From: Saccharothrix longispora
GTDB lineage: Bacteria; Actinomycetota; Actinomycetes; Mycobacteriales; Pseudonocardiaceae
Length of the DNA: 64,000 nucleotides
Assembly (NCBI RefSeq): GCF_030852425.1
Contig: NZ_NSDM01000001.1
Coordinates: 310,001 to 374,000, forward strand
Reading direction: 5' to 3'
A program made the translations under genes and the position numbers. Shown piece by piece: positions 19,135-28,419 of this stretch. The notes under the pieces are model-generated. The model did not search any database and was not told the DNA's origin. It was given only the letters and a program-made list of their open reading frames with translations. How positions within the stretch are numbered: the first letter of the stretch is position 1; the number at the start of each line of letters is the position of its first letter.

Positions 19135-20384
19135 GCGAAGACCTCCTCGCGGAACACGTCCCGGGCCTCTGCGTACCCGGCCAGGAGTGAATCAGTCGTC
19201 CGGTCCCAGGAGAACCGCCGGGCGTGGCCGACCGCGTGGCCCGCCAGCTCCTCCCGACGACCGGGGTGCAGGGCCACGTCGGACAGCGCGCGCGCCCACC
19301 GGCCCGGGTCGTGCCCGTCGACCAGCACGCCGGACACGCCGTCGCGCACCGCCACCGGCAGCCCGCCGACGGCCGCCGCCACGACGGGCGTGCCGCACGC
19401 CTGCGCCTCCAGGGCGACCAGGCCGAACGACTCGTTGTGGCTGGGCACGGCCACCACGTCCGCCGCCCGGTACACCAGCGCCAGCGACGCCCCGGCCTGC
19501 GGCGGCAGGAACCTCACCACGTCGGACACGCCCAGCTCGGCGGCGAGGCGCACCAGCTCCTCGGGCGTCCTCATGCCCGAACCGGACGGCCCGCCGACCA
19601 CCAGCACCACCAGCCGCGACCGCAGCGCCGGGTCGAGCGCCACCATCTCGGCGGCGGCGCGCACCAGCACGTCCGGCGCCTTCAGCGGCTGGATGCGGCC
19701 GACGAACGCGAGCACCACGGCGTCCTGCGGCAGGCCGAGCGCGGCGCGGGCGGCGGCCGGGTCGCCGGGCGTGAACCGCTCCAGGTCCACGCCGGGCGGC
19801 ACGACCAGCACCTTGCCGGGGTCGGCGTCGTACAGCTTGACCAGCTCGGCCGCCTCCACGTCGGTGTTGGCGACCAGCCGGTCGGCCTCGGCGGCGACCT
19901 GCTCCTCGCCGATCACGCGCATCCGCGGCTCCGGGGAGTCGTCCTCGGCCAGCGCCAGGTTCTTCACCTTGGCCAGGGTGTGCGCGGTGTGCACCAGCGG
20001 CACCGCCCAGCGCTCCCGGGCGAGCCAGCCGACCTGCCCGGACAGCCAGTAGTGCGAGTGCACGACGTCGTAGTGGCCGGGTTCGTGCCGCGCCTCGGCC
20101 CGCAGCACGCCCGCGGTGAACGCGCACAGCTGGCCGGGCAGCTCCTCCTTGCCCAGGCCCTCGAACGGCCCGGCGACGACGTGCCGCACCTTGACCCCGG
20201 GCGCCAGCTCGGCGACCGGCGGCAGGTCGGACGACGTGGCGCGGGTGAAGATCTCCACCTCGATGCCGCGCCGGGCCATGCGGGTGGCGGTCTGCACGAT
20301 GTAGACGTTCATGCCGCCCGCGTCGCCCGTGCCGGGCTGCTCCAGCGGCGACGTGTGCACGGAGAGCACGGCCACCCGCTTCAC
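19131..20384 (-). CDS. mshA: D-inositol-3-phosphate glycosyltransferase MshA
   Basis: This 417-residue GT4-family enzyme catalyses the first step of mycothiol synthesis, moving GlcNAc from UDP-GlcNAc to 1L-myo-inositol-1-phosphate. Signatures are [36 protein letters not shown], the [13 protein letters not shown] block and the EX7E-type [18 protein letters not shown]. The GTG overlaps the stop of the upstream hydrolase (GTGA). Mycothiol is the main thiol of actinobacteria. Confidence 0.95.
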   Translation of the reverse strand: MKRVAVLSVHTSPLEQPGTGDAGGMNVYIVQTATRMARRGIEVEIFTRATSSDLPPVAELAPGVKVRHVVAGPFEGLGKEELPGQLCAFTAGVLRAEARHEPGHYDVVHSHYWLSGQVGWLARERWAVPLVHTAHTLAKVKNLALAEDDSPEPRMRVIGEEQVAAEADRLVANTDVEAAELVKLYDADPGKVLVVPPGVDLERFTPGDPAAARAALGLPQDAVVLAFVGRIQPLKAPDVLVRAAAEMVALDPALRSRLVVLVVGGPSGSGMRTPEELVRLAAELGVSDVVRFLPPQAGASLALVYRAADVVAVPSHNESFGLVALEAQACGTPVVAAAVGGLPVAVRDGVSGVLVDGHDPGRWARALSDVALHPGRREELAGHAVGHARRFSWDRTTDSLLAGYAEARDVFREEVFA

Positions 20385-21178
20385 CGGGCCACCTCCGCGG
20401 CGAAGCCCGCCAGGTCCGCGGCGAAGCGCTCGGGACGCTCCAGGAACGGCGCGTGGCCGGTGCGTTCGTAGCGGCGCAAGTCGGCTCCGGGGATCAGGGC
20501 CGCCGCGTGCTCCCCGGCGGCGGGGTCGACCACCTCGTCGGCGGTGCCGTGCACCACCAGTGTCGGCCTGTCGAGGCCCTTCCACACGGCGGAGCCGTCC
20601 ACGTCACGCCGGAACAGCTCGCGGCGCACCCGCGGCGGGACGCGCAGCGCCGTGCCGAGCAGGCGCTGCACCACCTCGCCCGGCAGGCCGGGGGCCTGGT
20701 CCCGGCAGAACCGCGCCAGCGCGGGCACGGCCACGTCGGGGTCGTGCGACAGCGCGTCCGGCAGGGCCCGGCGCATCACGGGCCCGGTCGCGCCGCCCGG
20801 CCGGTCCCCGCCCAGGTCGGTGATCGCGCCGACGAGGACCACCCCGGCCACCCGGTCCGCACCGCGCCGCGCCAGGTAGTCGGTGATCACGAGGCCGCCG
20901 TAGGACCACCCGACCAGCACCGCGGGCCGCCCGACGTGGTCGAGCACCGCCGCCAGGTCCGCGGCCCACACCGCGGGGTCGCGGTAGCCGCCGGCGGGGA
21001 CGTCGGACGAGCCGTGCCCGCGCAGGTCGACGGCGTACGTCCGCAGCGCCGGGTAGGCCGGCCACACCTCCCCGGACTGCGCCCAGCCGTGGACCAGCAC
21101 CACCGCCGGGGCGGTCTCCGGTCCTGATTCGCGGACCGAGAGCCGCACGCCCTCGGCGCCGGGGAGAGTTGTCGCCAC
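20381..21178 (-). CDS. Alpha/beta hydrolase
   Basis: This 265-residue alpha/beta hydrolase has the oxyanion region [10 protein letters not shown], the nucleophile elbow VGWSYGG, the acid in [11 protein letters not shown] and the catalytic His in [12 protein letters not shown]. It is co-translated with mshA. The start is uncertain: GTG 21178 is used here, while TTG 21193 would add five residues. No substrate is evident. The location suggests it is in the mshA transcript rather than part of mycothiol chemistry. Confidence 0.8.
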   Translation of the reverse strand: MATTLPGAEGVRLSVRESGPETAPAVVLVHGWAQSGEVWPAYPALRTYAVDLRGHGSSDVPAGGYRDPAVWAADLAAVLDHVGRPAVLVGWSYGGLVITDYLARRGADRVAGVVLVGAITDLGGDRPGGATGPVMRRALPDALSHDPDVAVPALARFCRDQAPGLPGEVVQRLLGTALRVPPRVRRELFRRDVDGSAVWKGLDRPTLVVHGTADEVVDPAAGEHAAALIPGADLRRYERTGHAPFLERPERFAADLAGFAAEVAR

Positions 21179-21236
21179 GACACGTGCCAACAACCCCGCC
21201 GGCCGGGAGCTTCCCGGGGGAAAGCCGGCTCACACG

Positions 21237-21268
21237 GCGGAGGGCCCCGCCGGAGCGGGGCCCTCCGC
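21237..21268 (-). terminator. Perfect hairpin terminator after L,D-transpeptidase gene
   Basis: GCGGAGGGCCCCGC and GCGGGGCCCTCCGC pair over 14 bases with the tetraloop CGGA, 42 bases downstream of the stop at 21310 and just upstream of the mshA operon. Confidence 0.9.
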
Positions 21269-21309
21269 GCGGATCACCGCGTCACAGCGCCGATCTCACA
21301 GAGCCGACC

Positions 21310-22455
21310 TCACAGCGCCGACATGGTCTGCCACTGGGACCACGGGATCTGCCAGTCGTACCAGTCGAACTGCGCGGGCAGGGTCGTGATCGAGCCGGTG
21401 ACCTCGACCGGGTCGCCCACCAGCGCGCTGTCGTAGTACGCCTTGGCGTCGGCCTCCAGCAGGTTCGCGCACCCGTGCGAGGTGTTGTTCGAGCCGATGT
21501 TCGCCGCGTTGTCGTTGTTCTCGTGGATGAACTCGCCGTGGTTGGAGAACCGGACGGCCCACTTCTTCAGCACGTTGGTGTAGCCGTAGCGTGGGTTGTC
21601 GAAGCTGAACTGCTCGAACTTCTGCATCACCACGAACGTGCCGTTGGGCGTGGTCAGCTCGGGGTCGTCGGGCTTGCCGAACGACGCCGGGTAGCTCGCC
21701 ACGGTCTGCCCGTCCCGCTGCACGACGAGCTGGTGCGTCGGGTTGTCGATCTTCACGACCTGGTTGCGGCCGATGGTGAAGTCGCTGGTCACGTCCGCGC
21801 GGCCGTACGCGCCGCCGCCGTAGGGGACGCCGTAGAGCTTCGCCTCGACCTTGATCTTCGTGTTCGCGGGCCAGTAGTTCTCCGGCCGGTAGTGCACCTC
21901 GCGGGGGTTGAGCCACGCCCAGCTGCCCCGCACGCCGGCCGAGTTGGTCACGGTGAGCGCCTTCTCGACGGTGGCCCGGTCGGCGACGTCCACGTCGAAC
22001 TCGACCTTGATCGGCACGGCGACGCCCATCACGTCGTCGTCCCCCGGGAACAGCGTGGCCCGCACCTCGCTGGTCGGGGTGACCGTGGTGAACGTGCCCT
22101 TCAGCTCGACGGGCTTGCCGTCGGTGCCGGTGGCCCGACCCGCGTAGGTGTAGCTCTTGCCGTACCCGAGCACCTCGGTGGTCGTCCAGGACTTCCTGTC
22201 GTCGGCGACGGCGCCCGCGACGGCCTTGCCCTCGGGGTTGGTCAGCGTGACCTCGTCGATGGCGCCCTCGGTCACGGTGACCCGCACCGGGGTGTTCACC
22301 GGCGCGTCGACCGCACCGTCCGCGGGCGCGGTGGTGAACGTGGCGACGGGTGGGTTGTCGCCGCCCACCGGTTTCGCGGTGCCCTGCTCCACGTTCGCCG
22401 AGCAGCCGGCGAGCAGCGCCACGCCGGCCAGCAGTGCGGTCAATCTCCTGCGCAC
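21310..22455 (-). CDS. L,D-transpeptidase lipoprotein (LprQ/LdtMt-like)
   Basis: This 381-residue lipoprotein has a lipobox LLAGC (Cys18), two Ig-like domains (about residues 40-230) and a YkuD catalytic domain with the motif HENNDNAANIGSNNTSHGCANL, whose SHGC Cys330 is the nucleophile. Such enzymes make 3-3 cross-links in peptidoglycan outside the membrane. It corresponds to Rv0483 in the conserved block. The GTG at 22455 has AGGAGG eight bases upstream. It sits divergent from the SDR gene. Confidence 0.95.
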   Translation of the reverse strand: MRRRLTALLAGVALLAGCSANVEQGTAKPVGGDNPPVATFTTAPADGAVDAPVNTPVRVTVTEGAIDEVTLTNPEGKAVAGAVADDRKSWTTTEVLGYGKSYTYAGRATGTDGKPVELKGTFTTVTPTSEVRATLFPGDDDVMGVAVPIKVEFDVDVADRATVEKALTVTNSAGVRGSWAWLNPREVHYRPENYWPANTKIKVEAKLYGVPYGGGAYGRADVTSDFTIGRNQVVKIDNPTHQLVVQRDGQTVASYPASFGKPDDPELTTPNGTFVVMQKFEQFSFDNPRYGYTNVLKKWAVRFSNHGEFIHENNDNAANIGSNNTSHGCANLLEADAKAYYDSALVGDPVEVTGSITTLPAQFDWYDWQIPWSQWQTMSAL

Positions 22456-22535
22456 GATGCGACCTCCTGGTGGAAGGACGTCCGGCACGACCTTTCGGTG
22501 CAGGTGACCTGCGCCACACACCTAGGATCGGTGTC

Positions 22536-23267
22536 GTGAACCGTCCTATCGCAGTCGTGACCGGAGCCAGCGCGGGAATCGGTGAGGCCACCGCCCGCGC
22601 ACTCGCCGCCGAGGGCTTCCACGTCGTGCTGGGCGCCCGGCGGCTGGACCTCCTCAAGGGTATCGCGGCGGAGGTGGACGGGACGGCGATCGAACTCGAC
22701 GTCACGTCCGCTTCTTCCGTCGCGGCGTTCCTGGACGCCGTGCCGAAGGCGAAGGTGCTGGTCAACAACGCGGGCGGCGCGCGCGGCATGGCGAGCGTCG
22801 CCGACGCCGACGAGGACCACTGGCGCTGGATGTGGGAGACGAACGTCCTCGGCACGCTGCGCCTGACCAAGGGCCTGCTGCCGAAGCTGATCGACTCCGG
22901 CGACGGCCACGTCGTCACCGTGACGTCGATCGCCGCGTTCGAGGCGTACGACAACGGCTCCGGCTACACGTCGGCCAAGCACGCCCAGTCGGCGCTGCAC
23001 CGCACCCTGCGCGGCGAGCTGCTGGGGCAGCCCGTGCGCGTCACCGAGGTCCTGCCCGGCATGGTCGAGACGGACTTCTCGGTGAACCGCTTCGACGGCG
23101 ACACCACCCGCGCCGCCGCCGTCTACCAGGGCGTGGTGCCGCTGACCGCCGACGACGTGGCCGACGTCATCGCGTTCGCGGTGACCAGGCCGTCGCACGT
23201 CAACCTGGACCGGATCGAGCTCAAGCCCCGCGCCCAGGCGTCGGCGTCCCGCGTGCACCGGGGATGA
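22536..23267 (+). CDS. Short-chain dehydrogenase/reductase
   Basis: This 243-residue classical SDR has the cofactor motif VVTGASAGIGEATARAL, NNAGG, and the catalytic Ser and YTSAK (VTSIAAFEAYDNGSGYTSAK). It matches Rv0484c by position. The GTG at 22536 is preceded by TAGGAT (22523-22528) at exactly seven bases and no Shine-Dalgarno sequence, so the mRNA is probably leaderless. Its 3' end overlaps the convergent protease gene by 47 bases. Confidence 0.9.
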   Translation: MNRPIAVVTGASAGIGEATARALAAEGFHVVLGARRLDLLKGIAAEVDGTAIELDVTSASSVAAFLDAVPKAKVLVNNAGGARGMASVADADEDHWRWMWETNVLGTLRLTKGLLPKLIDSGDGHVVTVTSIAAFEAYDNGSGYTSAKHAQSALHRTLRGELLGQPVRVTEVLPGMVETDFSVNRFDGDTTRAAAVYQGVVPLTADDVADVIAFAVTRPSHVNLDRIELKPRAQASASRVHRG

Positions 23268-24216
23268 GCAGGTCCACGTCGAGCTGGTCGAGCACCGGGC
23301 CGATGGGGTTGGCGAACCCCCGGTCCGGGCTCCCGCCGCAGTAGAGGCCCACGACCAGGTTGGCGTCGTCCAGCAGCACGGCCCCGGAGTCGCCGTGGTC
23401 GGCGAACCGGGGCGTCTCGATCCGGATCTGGTCGCGCAGCGTCCGCACGCCGAGGCCGGCGCCGAAGTCCAGCGAGATCGCCGCGTCCGTGGAGGCCACC
23501 ACGCCCACCGTGACGGCCGTCGTGCGCCCGCGCTTGCGCACCCGCTGCCCGACCACCGCCGCGCCGGGGCCCAGGACCGGCCCCAGCCCCACGACCTCCG
23601 GCCGCACCCGCGGCCTGGTCAGCATGATCGCGGCGGCGTCCACCCGGCTGGACAGCGCGGCCCGCGCCAGCGCGCCCACCCGGTCGCGCAGGGGGTGCCC
23701 GCCGTCCACCCGGGACGGGTGCACCATCGGGTCGCCCACCGCCCACGCGTCGTCCACGCAGGCCACGTGGAACGCGGTCAGCGCCATCACCACCCGCCGC
23801 CGGCGCGGCGCGACCAGCGCGCCCAGCGTGCCCGCGACGACGTAGTCGTCCACCACGGCCACGTCCGGCGGCACGAACCGGATCGCCCGGCTCGGTCCGA
23901 TCCCGATGCCGCCCGCCAGCGTCCCGTGCCGCTCCGCGCCGTTCACGCCCTCGGACGAGGCGACGGTGTGGTGCGGCGAGAACACGTCCTGCACCACGTC
24001 CGTGGGCACGCCCAGCACGTCCGGCGGGATGGTGAACTGGGCCGCGGGCCCCTTCCGCCGCACGTACACGACGATCGCCTGCTCGCCCGTGGCCCGGCCG
24101 CCGACGACCTTCTCCCCGAGGTCGACGCCCACCACGCCCGGCCGGCTCAGGAAGTCGTCCTCGACCAGTCTCTTGATCGGCCTGACGGCCGCGCGCTCGT
24201 CGTCCCGGTAGGCCAT
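23221..24216 (-). CDS. Trypsin-fold serine protease-like protein (Nal1/S1 type)
   Basis: This 331-residue protein without a signal peptide contains FADHGDSGAVLLDD, which fits the Ser-containing GDSG motif of chymotrypsin-like proteases, and ALTAFHVACVDD, a plausible catalytic-His region. An N-terminal region (GVVGVDLGEKVVGGRATGEQ) resembles the Nal1-like group of intracellular trypsin-fold proteins. The ATG has GGAGG five bases upstream. Substrate and role are unknown. The gene converges on and overlaps the SDR gene by 47 bases. Confidence 0.7.
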   Translation of the reverse strand: MAYRDDERAAVRPIKRLVEDDFLSRPGVVGVDLGEKVVGGRATGEQAIVVYVRRKGPAAQFTIPPDVLGVPTDVVQDVFSPHHTVASSEGVNGAERHGTLAGGIGIGPSRAIRFVPPDVAVVDDYVVAGTLGALVAPRRRRVVMALTAFHVACVDDAWAVGDPMVHPSRVDGGHPLRDRVGALARAALSSRVDAAAIMLTRPRVRPEVVGLGPVLGPGAAVVGQRVRKRGRTTAVTVGVVASTDAAISLDFGAGLGVRTLRDQIRIETPRFADHGDSGAVLLDDANLVVGLYCGGSPDRGFANPIGPVLDQLDVDLLIPGARGTPTPGRGA

Positions 24217-24313
24217 GACGACCTCCAACAGGTGCCTCTACCTCCATGAAACGCGTGGAGTGAGGATTCGTCACACGGAGTCACCCGTTCGGCCGTCGAT
24301 CCCGACGAGGGGT

Positions 24314-25402
24314 TCAGCCCAACCCGCAGCCCACCATCACCGGCTCGGGGTGGAGTTCCACGCCGAACGCCGTGCGCACGCCGTCGCGCACCTCGCGGGC
24401 GAGGTCGAGCAGGTCCTCGGTGGACGCGCCGCCGCGGTTGGTCAGCGCCAGCGTGTGCTTCGACGACAGCGCCACGCGGTGCCCGGGGTGCCCCTTGGTG
24501 AACCCGGCGCGCTCGATCAGCCACGCGGCCGACAGCTTGGCGAAGCCGGGACCCGCCGGGTAGGTCGGCACGTCGACGTGCGGGCCGAGGCGCTCGGCGA
24601 TCCGGATCAGCACACCGGCCAGCGTGGAGTCGTCCAGCAGCGGGTTGGTGAAGAACGAGCCCGCGCTCCACGTGTCGTGGTCGGCCGGGTCGAGCACCAT
24701 GCCCTTGCCGCGCCGCAGGTCGAGGACCGCCTCCCGGGCCGCGTCGACGGGCACCCGGTCGCCCTGCGCGACGCCCAGGACGCGGGCCAGCTCGGCGTAG
24801 CGGATCGGGGCGGACTGGCCGCCGGCGGTGAGGGCGAAGCGGGCGCGCAGCACGACGGCGCGATCGGTTCCCTTGAGGACGGACGTGCGGTAGGCGAGGC
24901 CGAGGCCGTCGGCGGGCATCTGCTGCACCCGGCCGGTGCGGCGGTCGAGCAGGTCGATCGAGGTCAGCACCTGGGAGATCTCCACGCCGTACGCGCCGAC
25001 GTTCTGCACGGGCGTCGCGCCGACCAGGCCGGGGATGCCGGACAGGCACTCCAGCCCGCCCAGGCCCTGCGCGACGGCCTCGGCGACGACCGAGTCCCAG
25101 TCCTCGCCCGCCTCGACGGTGAGCTGCACGAGGCCGTCGCCGAGCGGGTCGAGGCGGCGGCCGGACGTGCCGACCTGGACGGCGGTGCCCGCGAACCCGG
25201 CGTCGGCGACCACCAGGTTCGACCCGCCCCCCAGGAGCAGCACGGGATCACCGGCGGCGTCCAGGGCGCGGACGGTCTCGACGAGTTCGGCGGCTGTGGT
25301 GGCGCGCGTGAACCGCGCGGCCGGGCCACCGAGCCGTAGCGTGGTGCATTCGGCGAGCGGCACCCTGGCGCGCACCTGAGCACTGGACAGCGGGGTGGTC
25401 AC
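24314..25402 (-). CDS. murB: UDP-N-acetylenolpyruvoylglucosamine reductase
   Basis: This 362-residue FAD enzyme makes UDP-MurNAc for peptidoglycan. Motifs are TTLRLGGPA, LGGGSNLVVAD, GLECLSGIPGLVGATPVQNVG, GSFFTNP and the C-terminal KHTLALTNRGGAS. The GTG at 25402 was chosen: TACCGT (25411-25416, minus strand) ends eight bases upstream, whereas ATG 25429 would leave no promoter space from the divergent gene. It matches Rv0482. Confidence 0.95.
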   Translation of the reverse strand: MTTPLSSAQVRARVPLAECTTLRLGGPAARFTRATTAAELVETVRALDAAGDPVLLLGGGSNLVVADAGFAGTAVQVGTSGRRLDPLGDGLVQLTVEAGEDWDSVVAEAVAQGLGGLECLSGIPGLVGATPVQNVGAYGVEISQVLTSIDLLDRRTGRVQQMPADGLGLAYRTSVLKGTDRAVVLRARFALTAGGQSAPIRYAELARVLGVAQGDRVPVDAAREAVLDLRRGKGMVLDPADHDTWSAGSFFTNPLLDDSTLAGVLIRIAERLGPHVDVPTYPAGPGFAKLSAAWLIERAGFTKGHPGHRVALSSKHTLALTNRGGASTEDLLDLAREVRDGVRTAFGVELHPEPVMVGCGLG

Positions 25403-25427
25403 GGGCGTCAACGGTAGCCTCCGCGAC
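25403..25427. promoter_or_regulatory. Divergent overlapping leaderless promoters (murB / DUF2505)
   Basis: Only 25 bases separate the two starts. TAGCCT (25415-25420) ends seven bases before the + strand ATG, and TACCGT (25411-25416, minus strand) ends eight bases before the murB GTG. The two -10 hexamers overlap by two bases, so the promoters should exclude each other. Their -35 regions lie inside the opposite genes. Confidence 0.6.
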
Positions 25428-25922
25428 ATGGCACGCCGCATCGAGCACCGAACGACGTCACCGCGCACCGCGGCGGAGGTGTACGCCGCGCTCGTCGACG
25501 AGGGCTACCTGCGTGCCCGGCTGGCCGTCCTGGGCGGGCGGGACGCCGAGCTGGTCGCCTTCAGGAAGACCGGGCAGAGCACGACCTACCAGCTCAAGCA
25601 GGGTGTCGCGGCCGAGCACCTGCCGTCGTTCGCCCGCGGCGTGCTGGGCGGCGACCTGGTGATCACGCGCACCGAGACGTGGACCGCCGCCGGCCTCGCC
25701 GGGACCATCGAGGGCGTGCTCAACGGCGTGCCCGGCCGCCTGGAGGGCACGATCACGCTCACCGACACCGCCTCGGGGAGTGATCTGACCCTCACCGGTC
25801 AGACCAAGGTCGGCATCCCGTTCGTGGGCGGCAAGGTCGAGGCGCTGATCGCCGAGCAGGTCGCCGTGCTGCTGGACAAGGAGAGCGGGTTCACCACCGA
25901 ATGGCTCGCGCGCCACGCCTAG
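25428..25922 (+). CDS. DUF2505 domain-containing protein
   Basis: This 164-residue DUF2505 protein has a SRPBCC/START-like fold by family and corresponds to Rv0481c in the conserved block. Its beginning reads MARRIEHRTTSPRTAAEVYA, and a typical stretch is PGRLEGTITLTDTASGSDLT. The ATG at 25428 has a -10-like hexamer seven bases upstream. It may bind a hydrophobic ligand; no catalytic residues are evident. Confidence 0.85.
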   Translation: MARRIEHRTTSPRTAAEVYAALVDEGYLRARLAVLGGRDAELVAFRKTGQSTTYQLKQGVAAEHLPSFARGVLGGDLVITRTETWTAAGLAGTIEGVLNGVPGRLEGTITLTDTASGSDLTLTGQTKVGIPFVGGKVEALIAEQVAVLLDKESGFTTEWLARHA

Positions 25923-26704
25923 CCGCGGGCCGGGCCCGCGCGCTCGGCCTGCCCACCAGGGGGACGACCAACCCGAACCGCCTGCGCCGGGTCGACCGGT
26001 GGGTGGCGCACGCCCACCGCGCCCTCCTCGCCGAGGGGGAACCGCTGGTGGTGGACCTCGGGTACGGCTCGTCCCCGGTCACCACGGTCGAACTGGCCGC
26101 GCGGCTGCGGGCGGTGAACCCGCGCGTGCGCGTGCTCGGGCTGGAGCTGGACGCCGAGCGGGTCGCCGCGGGCAAGGAGGTCGCCGACCCGCCGGGGCTG
26201 GACTTCCGGCGCGGCGGGTTCGAGCTGGCCGGCGCCCGACCGGTGCTGCTGCGCGCGTTCAACGTGCTGCGCCAGTACACCGAGGAGCAGGCGGCGGAGG
26301 CGTGGACCACGATGGTCGGCCGGCTCGCGCCGGGCGGGCTGCTGGTCGAGGGCACGTGCGACGAGATCGGCCGGCGCTGCTGCTGGGTGGCGCTGGACGC
26401 GGGCGGGCCGCGCACGTTCACCCTGTCCTGCCTGCCCGCCGACCTGGAGGTGCCGTCCGACCTGGCCGAACGGCTGCCGAAGGCGTTGATCCACCACAAC
26501 GTGCCCGGCGAGCGGGTGCACGCGCTGCTGGCCGAGCTGGACGCGTGCTGGGCCGCGGCCGCGCCGTTCGCGCCGTACGGGCCGCGCGCCCGCTGGGTCG
26601 AGGCGGTGCGGCTGTTCGCGGGCCGCGGGTGGCCGGTGCTGGGCGACCGGCGGCGCCGGCGGCTGGGCGAGTTGACGGTGCCCTGGGAGGTCGTCAGTCC
26701 CTAG
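25901..26704 (+). CDS. Class I SAM-dependent methyltransferase-like protein
   Basis: This 267-residue protein has a Rossmann-like start, PLVVDLGYGSSPVTTVELAARL, and the acidic ribose-binding position in VLGLELDAERVAAGK, typical of class I methyltransferases. It overlaps the DUF2505 gene by 22 bases, implying translational coupling. Its stop codon TAG is part of the -10 hexamer of the next gene. The target molecule is unknown. Confidence 0.75.
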   Translation: MARAPRLAAGRARALGLPTRGTTNPNRLRRVDRWVAHAHRALLAEGEPLVVDLGYGSSPVTTVELAARLRAVNPRVRVLGLELDAERVAAGKEVADPPGLDFRRGGFELAGARPVLLRAFNVLRQYTEEQAAEAWTTMVGRLAPGGLLVEGTCDEIGRRCCWVALDAGGPRTFTLSCLPADLEVPSDLAERLPKALIHHNVPGERVHALLAELDACWAAAAPFAPYGPRARWVEAVRLFAGRGWPVLGDRRRRRLGELTVPWEVVSP

Positions 26705-26714
26705 GGTGTGCGGT

Positions 26715-27449
26715 GTGGACCACGCGGACTTCGTGAAGCACCTGAGGACCGAGTACACCGCGCTGCGCGCCGCGGTCGAGGCCGCCGGGCCGGACGCCCC
26801 CGTGCCGACCTGCCCGGGGTGGGCGGTCCGGGACCTGGTCGACCACCTGGGCCGCACGCACGCGTGGACGCTCAAGGCGTTGACCACCCCGCCGGACGGC
26901 CCGAGGCCGGACTTCCCCGAGCGACCCACCGAGTGGAGCGAGCTGCTGGACTGGTGGACCGCGGCGGTCACCGAGCTGGCCGACACCCTGGCCGGCACCA
27001 CGTCGAACACGCCCGCGTGGACGTTCGCGGGACCGGCCACGTTCGGCTTCTGGTCCCGCCGGCAGGCGCACGAGACCGCGATCCACCGCCTGGACGCCGA
27101 GCACGCGCTGCACGGCGACGGCGTGCCGTCCCTGCTGTTCGACGTGGAGTTCGCCGCCGACGGCGTGGACGAGCTGCTGGGCGTGGTCTCGCCCTACGTG
27201 TCCGGGCGCAAGCCGGTGGAGCGGGCCGGGCGCCTGCTGTTCCACGCCGCCGACGCCGGGCGCGCCTGGGAGGTGCGGCTCACGCCGGGCGAGCCGCCGG
27301 TCGTCGGCCCGGTCACCGACTCCGGCACGGACGAGGACGCCACCCTGGCCGGCACGGCCGACGCGCTGTACCGGGCGGTGTGGGGCCGGCCGAGCGGCGC
27401 CATCGCATCGGGTGACAGGTCGCTGCTGGATTCGCTGCCCCGACCGTAG
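26715..27449 (+). CDS. Maleylpyruvate isomerase-family mycothiol-dependent protein
   Basis: This 244-residue DinB-like protein of the mycothiol-dependent maleylpyruvate isomerase (MDMPI) family shows VPTCPGWAVRDLVDHLGRTH and the metal-ligand region RRQAHETAIHRLDAEH. The GTG at 26715 was chosen because TAGGGT at 26702-26707, which includes the stop of the previous gene, ends seven bases upstream. With mshA in the same window, a mycothiol-using reaction is plausible but its substrate is not known. Confidence 0.85.
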   Translation: MDHADFVKHLRTEYTALRAAVEAAGPDAPVPTCPGWAVRDLVDHLGRTHAWTLKALTTPPDGPRPDFPERPTEWSELLDWWTAAVTELADTLAGTTSNTPAWTFAGPATFGFWSRRQAHETAIHRLDAEHALHGDGVPSLLFDVEFAADGVDELLGVVSPYVSGRKPVERAGRLLFHAADAGRAWEVRLTPGEPPVVGPVTDSGTDEDATLAGTADALYRAVWGRPSGAIASGDRSLLDSLPRP

Positions 27450-27461
27450 ATACTTCCGGGC

Positions 27462-28340
27462 GTGCCTCTCCCCGAACGCCGCTACGTGATCACCTTCGGC
27501 TGCCCCGACCGCACCGGCATCGTGGCGAGGATCTCCTCGTTCCTCGCCGAGCACGGCGGGTGGATCGTCGAGGCGGCGTACCACACGGACCCGGCCACCA
27601 ACTGGTTCTTCACCCGCCAGGAGGTGCGCGCCGACTCGCTGCCGTTCGAGGTGGACGAGCTGCGGTCGCGGTTCGCGGGGGTCGCCGAGGGGCTGGGCGC
27701 GCGACCCGGGTCGTGGCGGGTCGGCGACACCGGCGAGCGGCGGCGGGTGGTGATCCTCGTCTCCAAGGAGGGGCACTGCCTCTACGACCTGCTCGGCCGG
27801 GTCGCGTCGCACGAGCTGGACGTCGAGGTGTCCGCGGTCATCGGCAACCACGCCGACCTGGCCGGGATCACCCGCGCGCACGGCATCCCGTTCCACCACG
27901 TGCCGTTCCCGGCGAACGACCCGGAGGGCAGGCAGGCGGCGTTCGCGCAGCTGCGGCAGCTGGTGGACGCGCACGACCCGCACGCCGTGGTGCTGGCGCG
28001 GTTCATGCAGATCCTGCCGACCGAGCTGTGCGCGGACTGGGCCGGGCGGGCGCTGAACATCCACCACAGCTTCCTGCCGTCGTTCATCGGCGCGCGGCCG
28101 TACCACCAGGCGCACCTGCGCGGCGTGAAGCTCGTCGGCGCGACGTGCCACTACGTGACGGCCGAGCTGGACCAGGGGCCGATCGTCGAGCAGGACGTGA
28201 TCCGGGTGGACCACGACGACTCGGTGCCGGACATGGTCCGCAAGGGCCGGGACATCGAGAAGGTCGTCCTGGCGCGGGGGCTGCGGTGGCACCTGGAGGA
28301 CCGCGTGCTCGTGCACGGCAACCGCACGGTCATCTTCTGA
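27462..28340 (+). CDS. purU: Formyltetrahydrofolate deformylase
   Basis: This 292-residue enzyme has an N-terminal ACT domain (FGCPDRTGIVARISSFLAEH) and a formyltransferase-fold C-terminal domain (LNIHHSFLPSFIGARPYHQA, with the catalytic Asp in AELDQGPIVEQDV). It releases formate from 10-formyl-THF. GATACT (27449-27454) ends seven bases before the GTG start and overlaps the stop of the preceding gene, so it probably has its own leaderless transcript. Confidence 0.95.
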   Translation: MPLPERRYVITFGCPDRTGIVARISSFLAEHGGWIVEAAYHTDPATNWFFTRQEVRADSLPFEVDELRSRFAGVAEGLGARPGSWRVGDTGERRRVVILVSKEGHCLYDLLGRVASHELDVEVSAVIGNHADLAGITRAHGIPFHHVPFPANDPEGRQAAFAQLRQLVDAHDPHAVVLARFMQILPTELCADWAGRALNIHHSFLPSFIGARPYHQAHLRGVKLVGATCHYVTAELDQGPIVEQDVIRVDHDDSVPDMVRKGRDIEKVVLARGLRWHLEDRVLVHGNRTVIF

Positions 28341-28419
28341 CCCGGCACTTTCCGACCGGCGTCTTCCGACCCTGGCGGACCCGACCTGACCGGACCGCGG
28401 CGGGACGTAGGCTGCCGCC

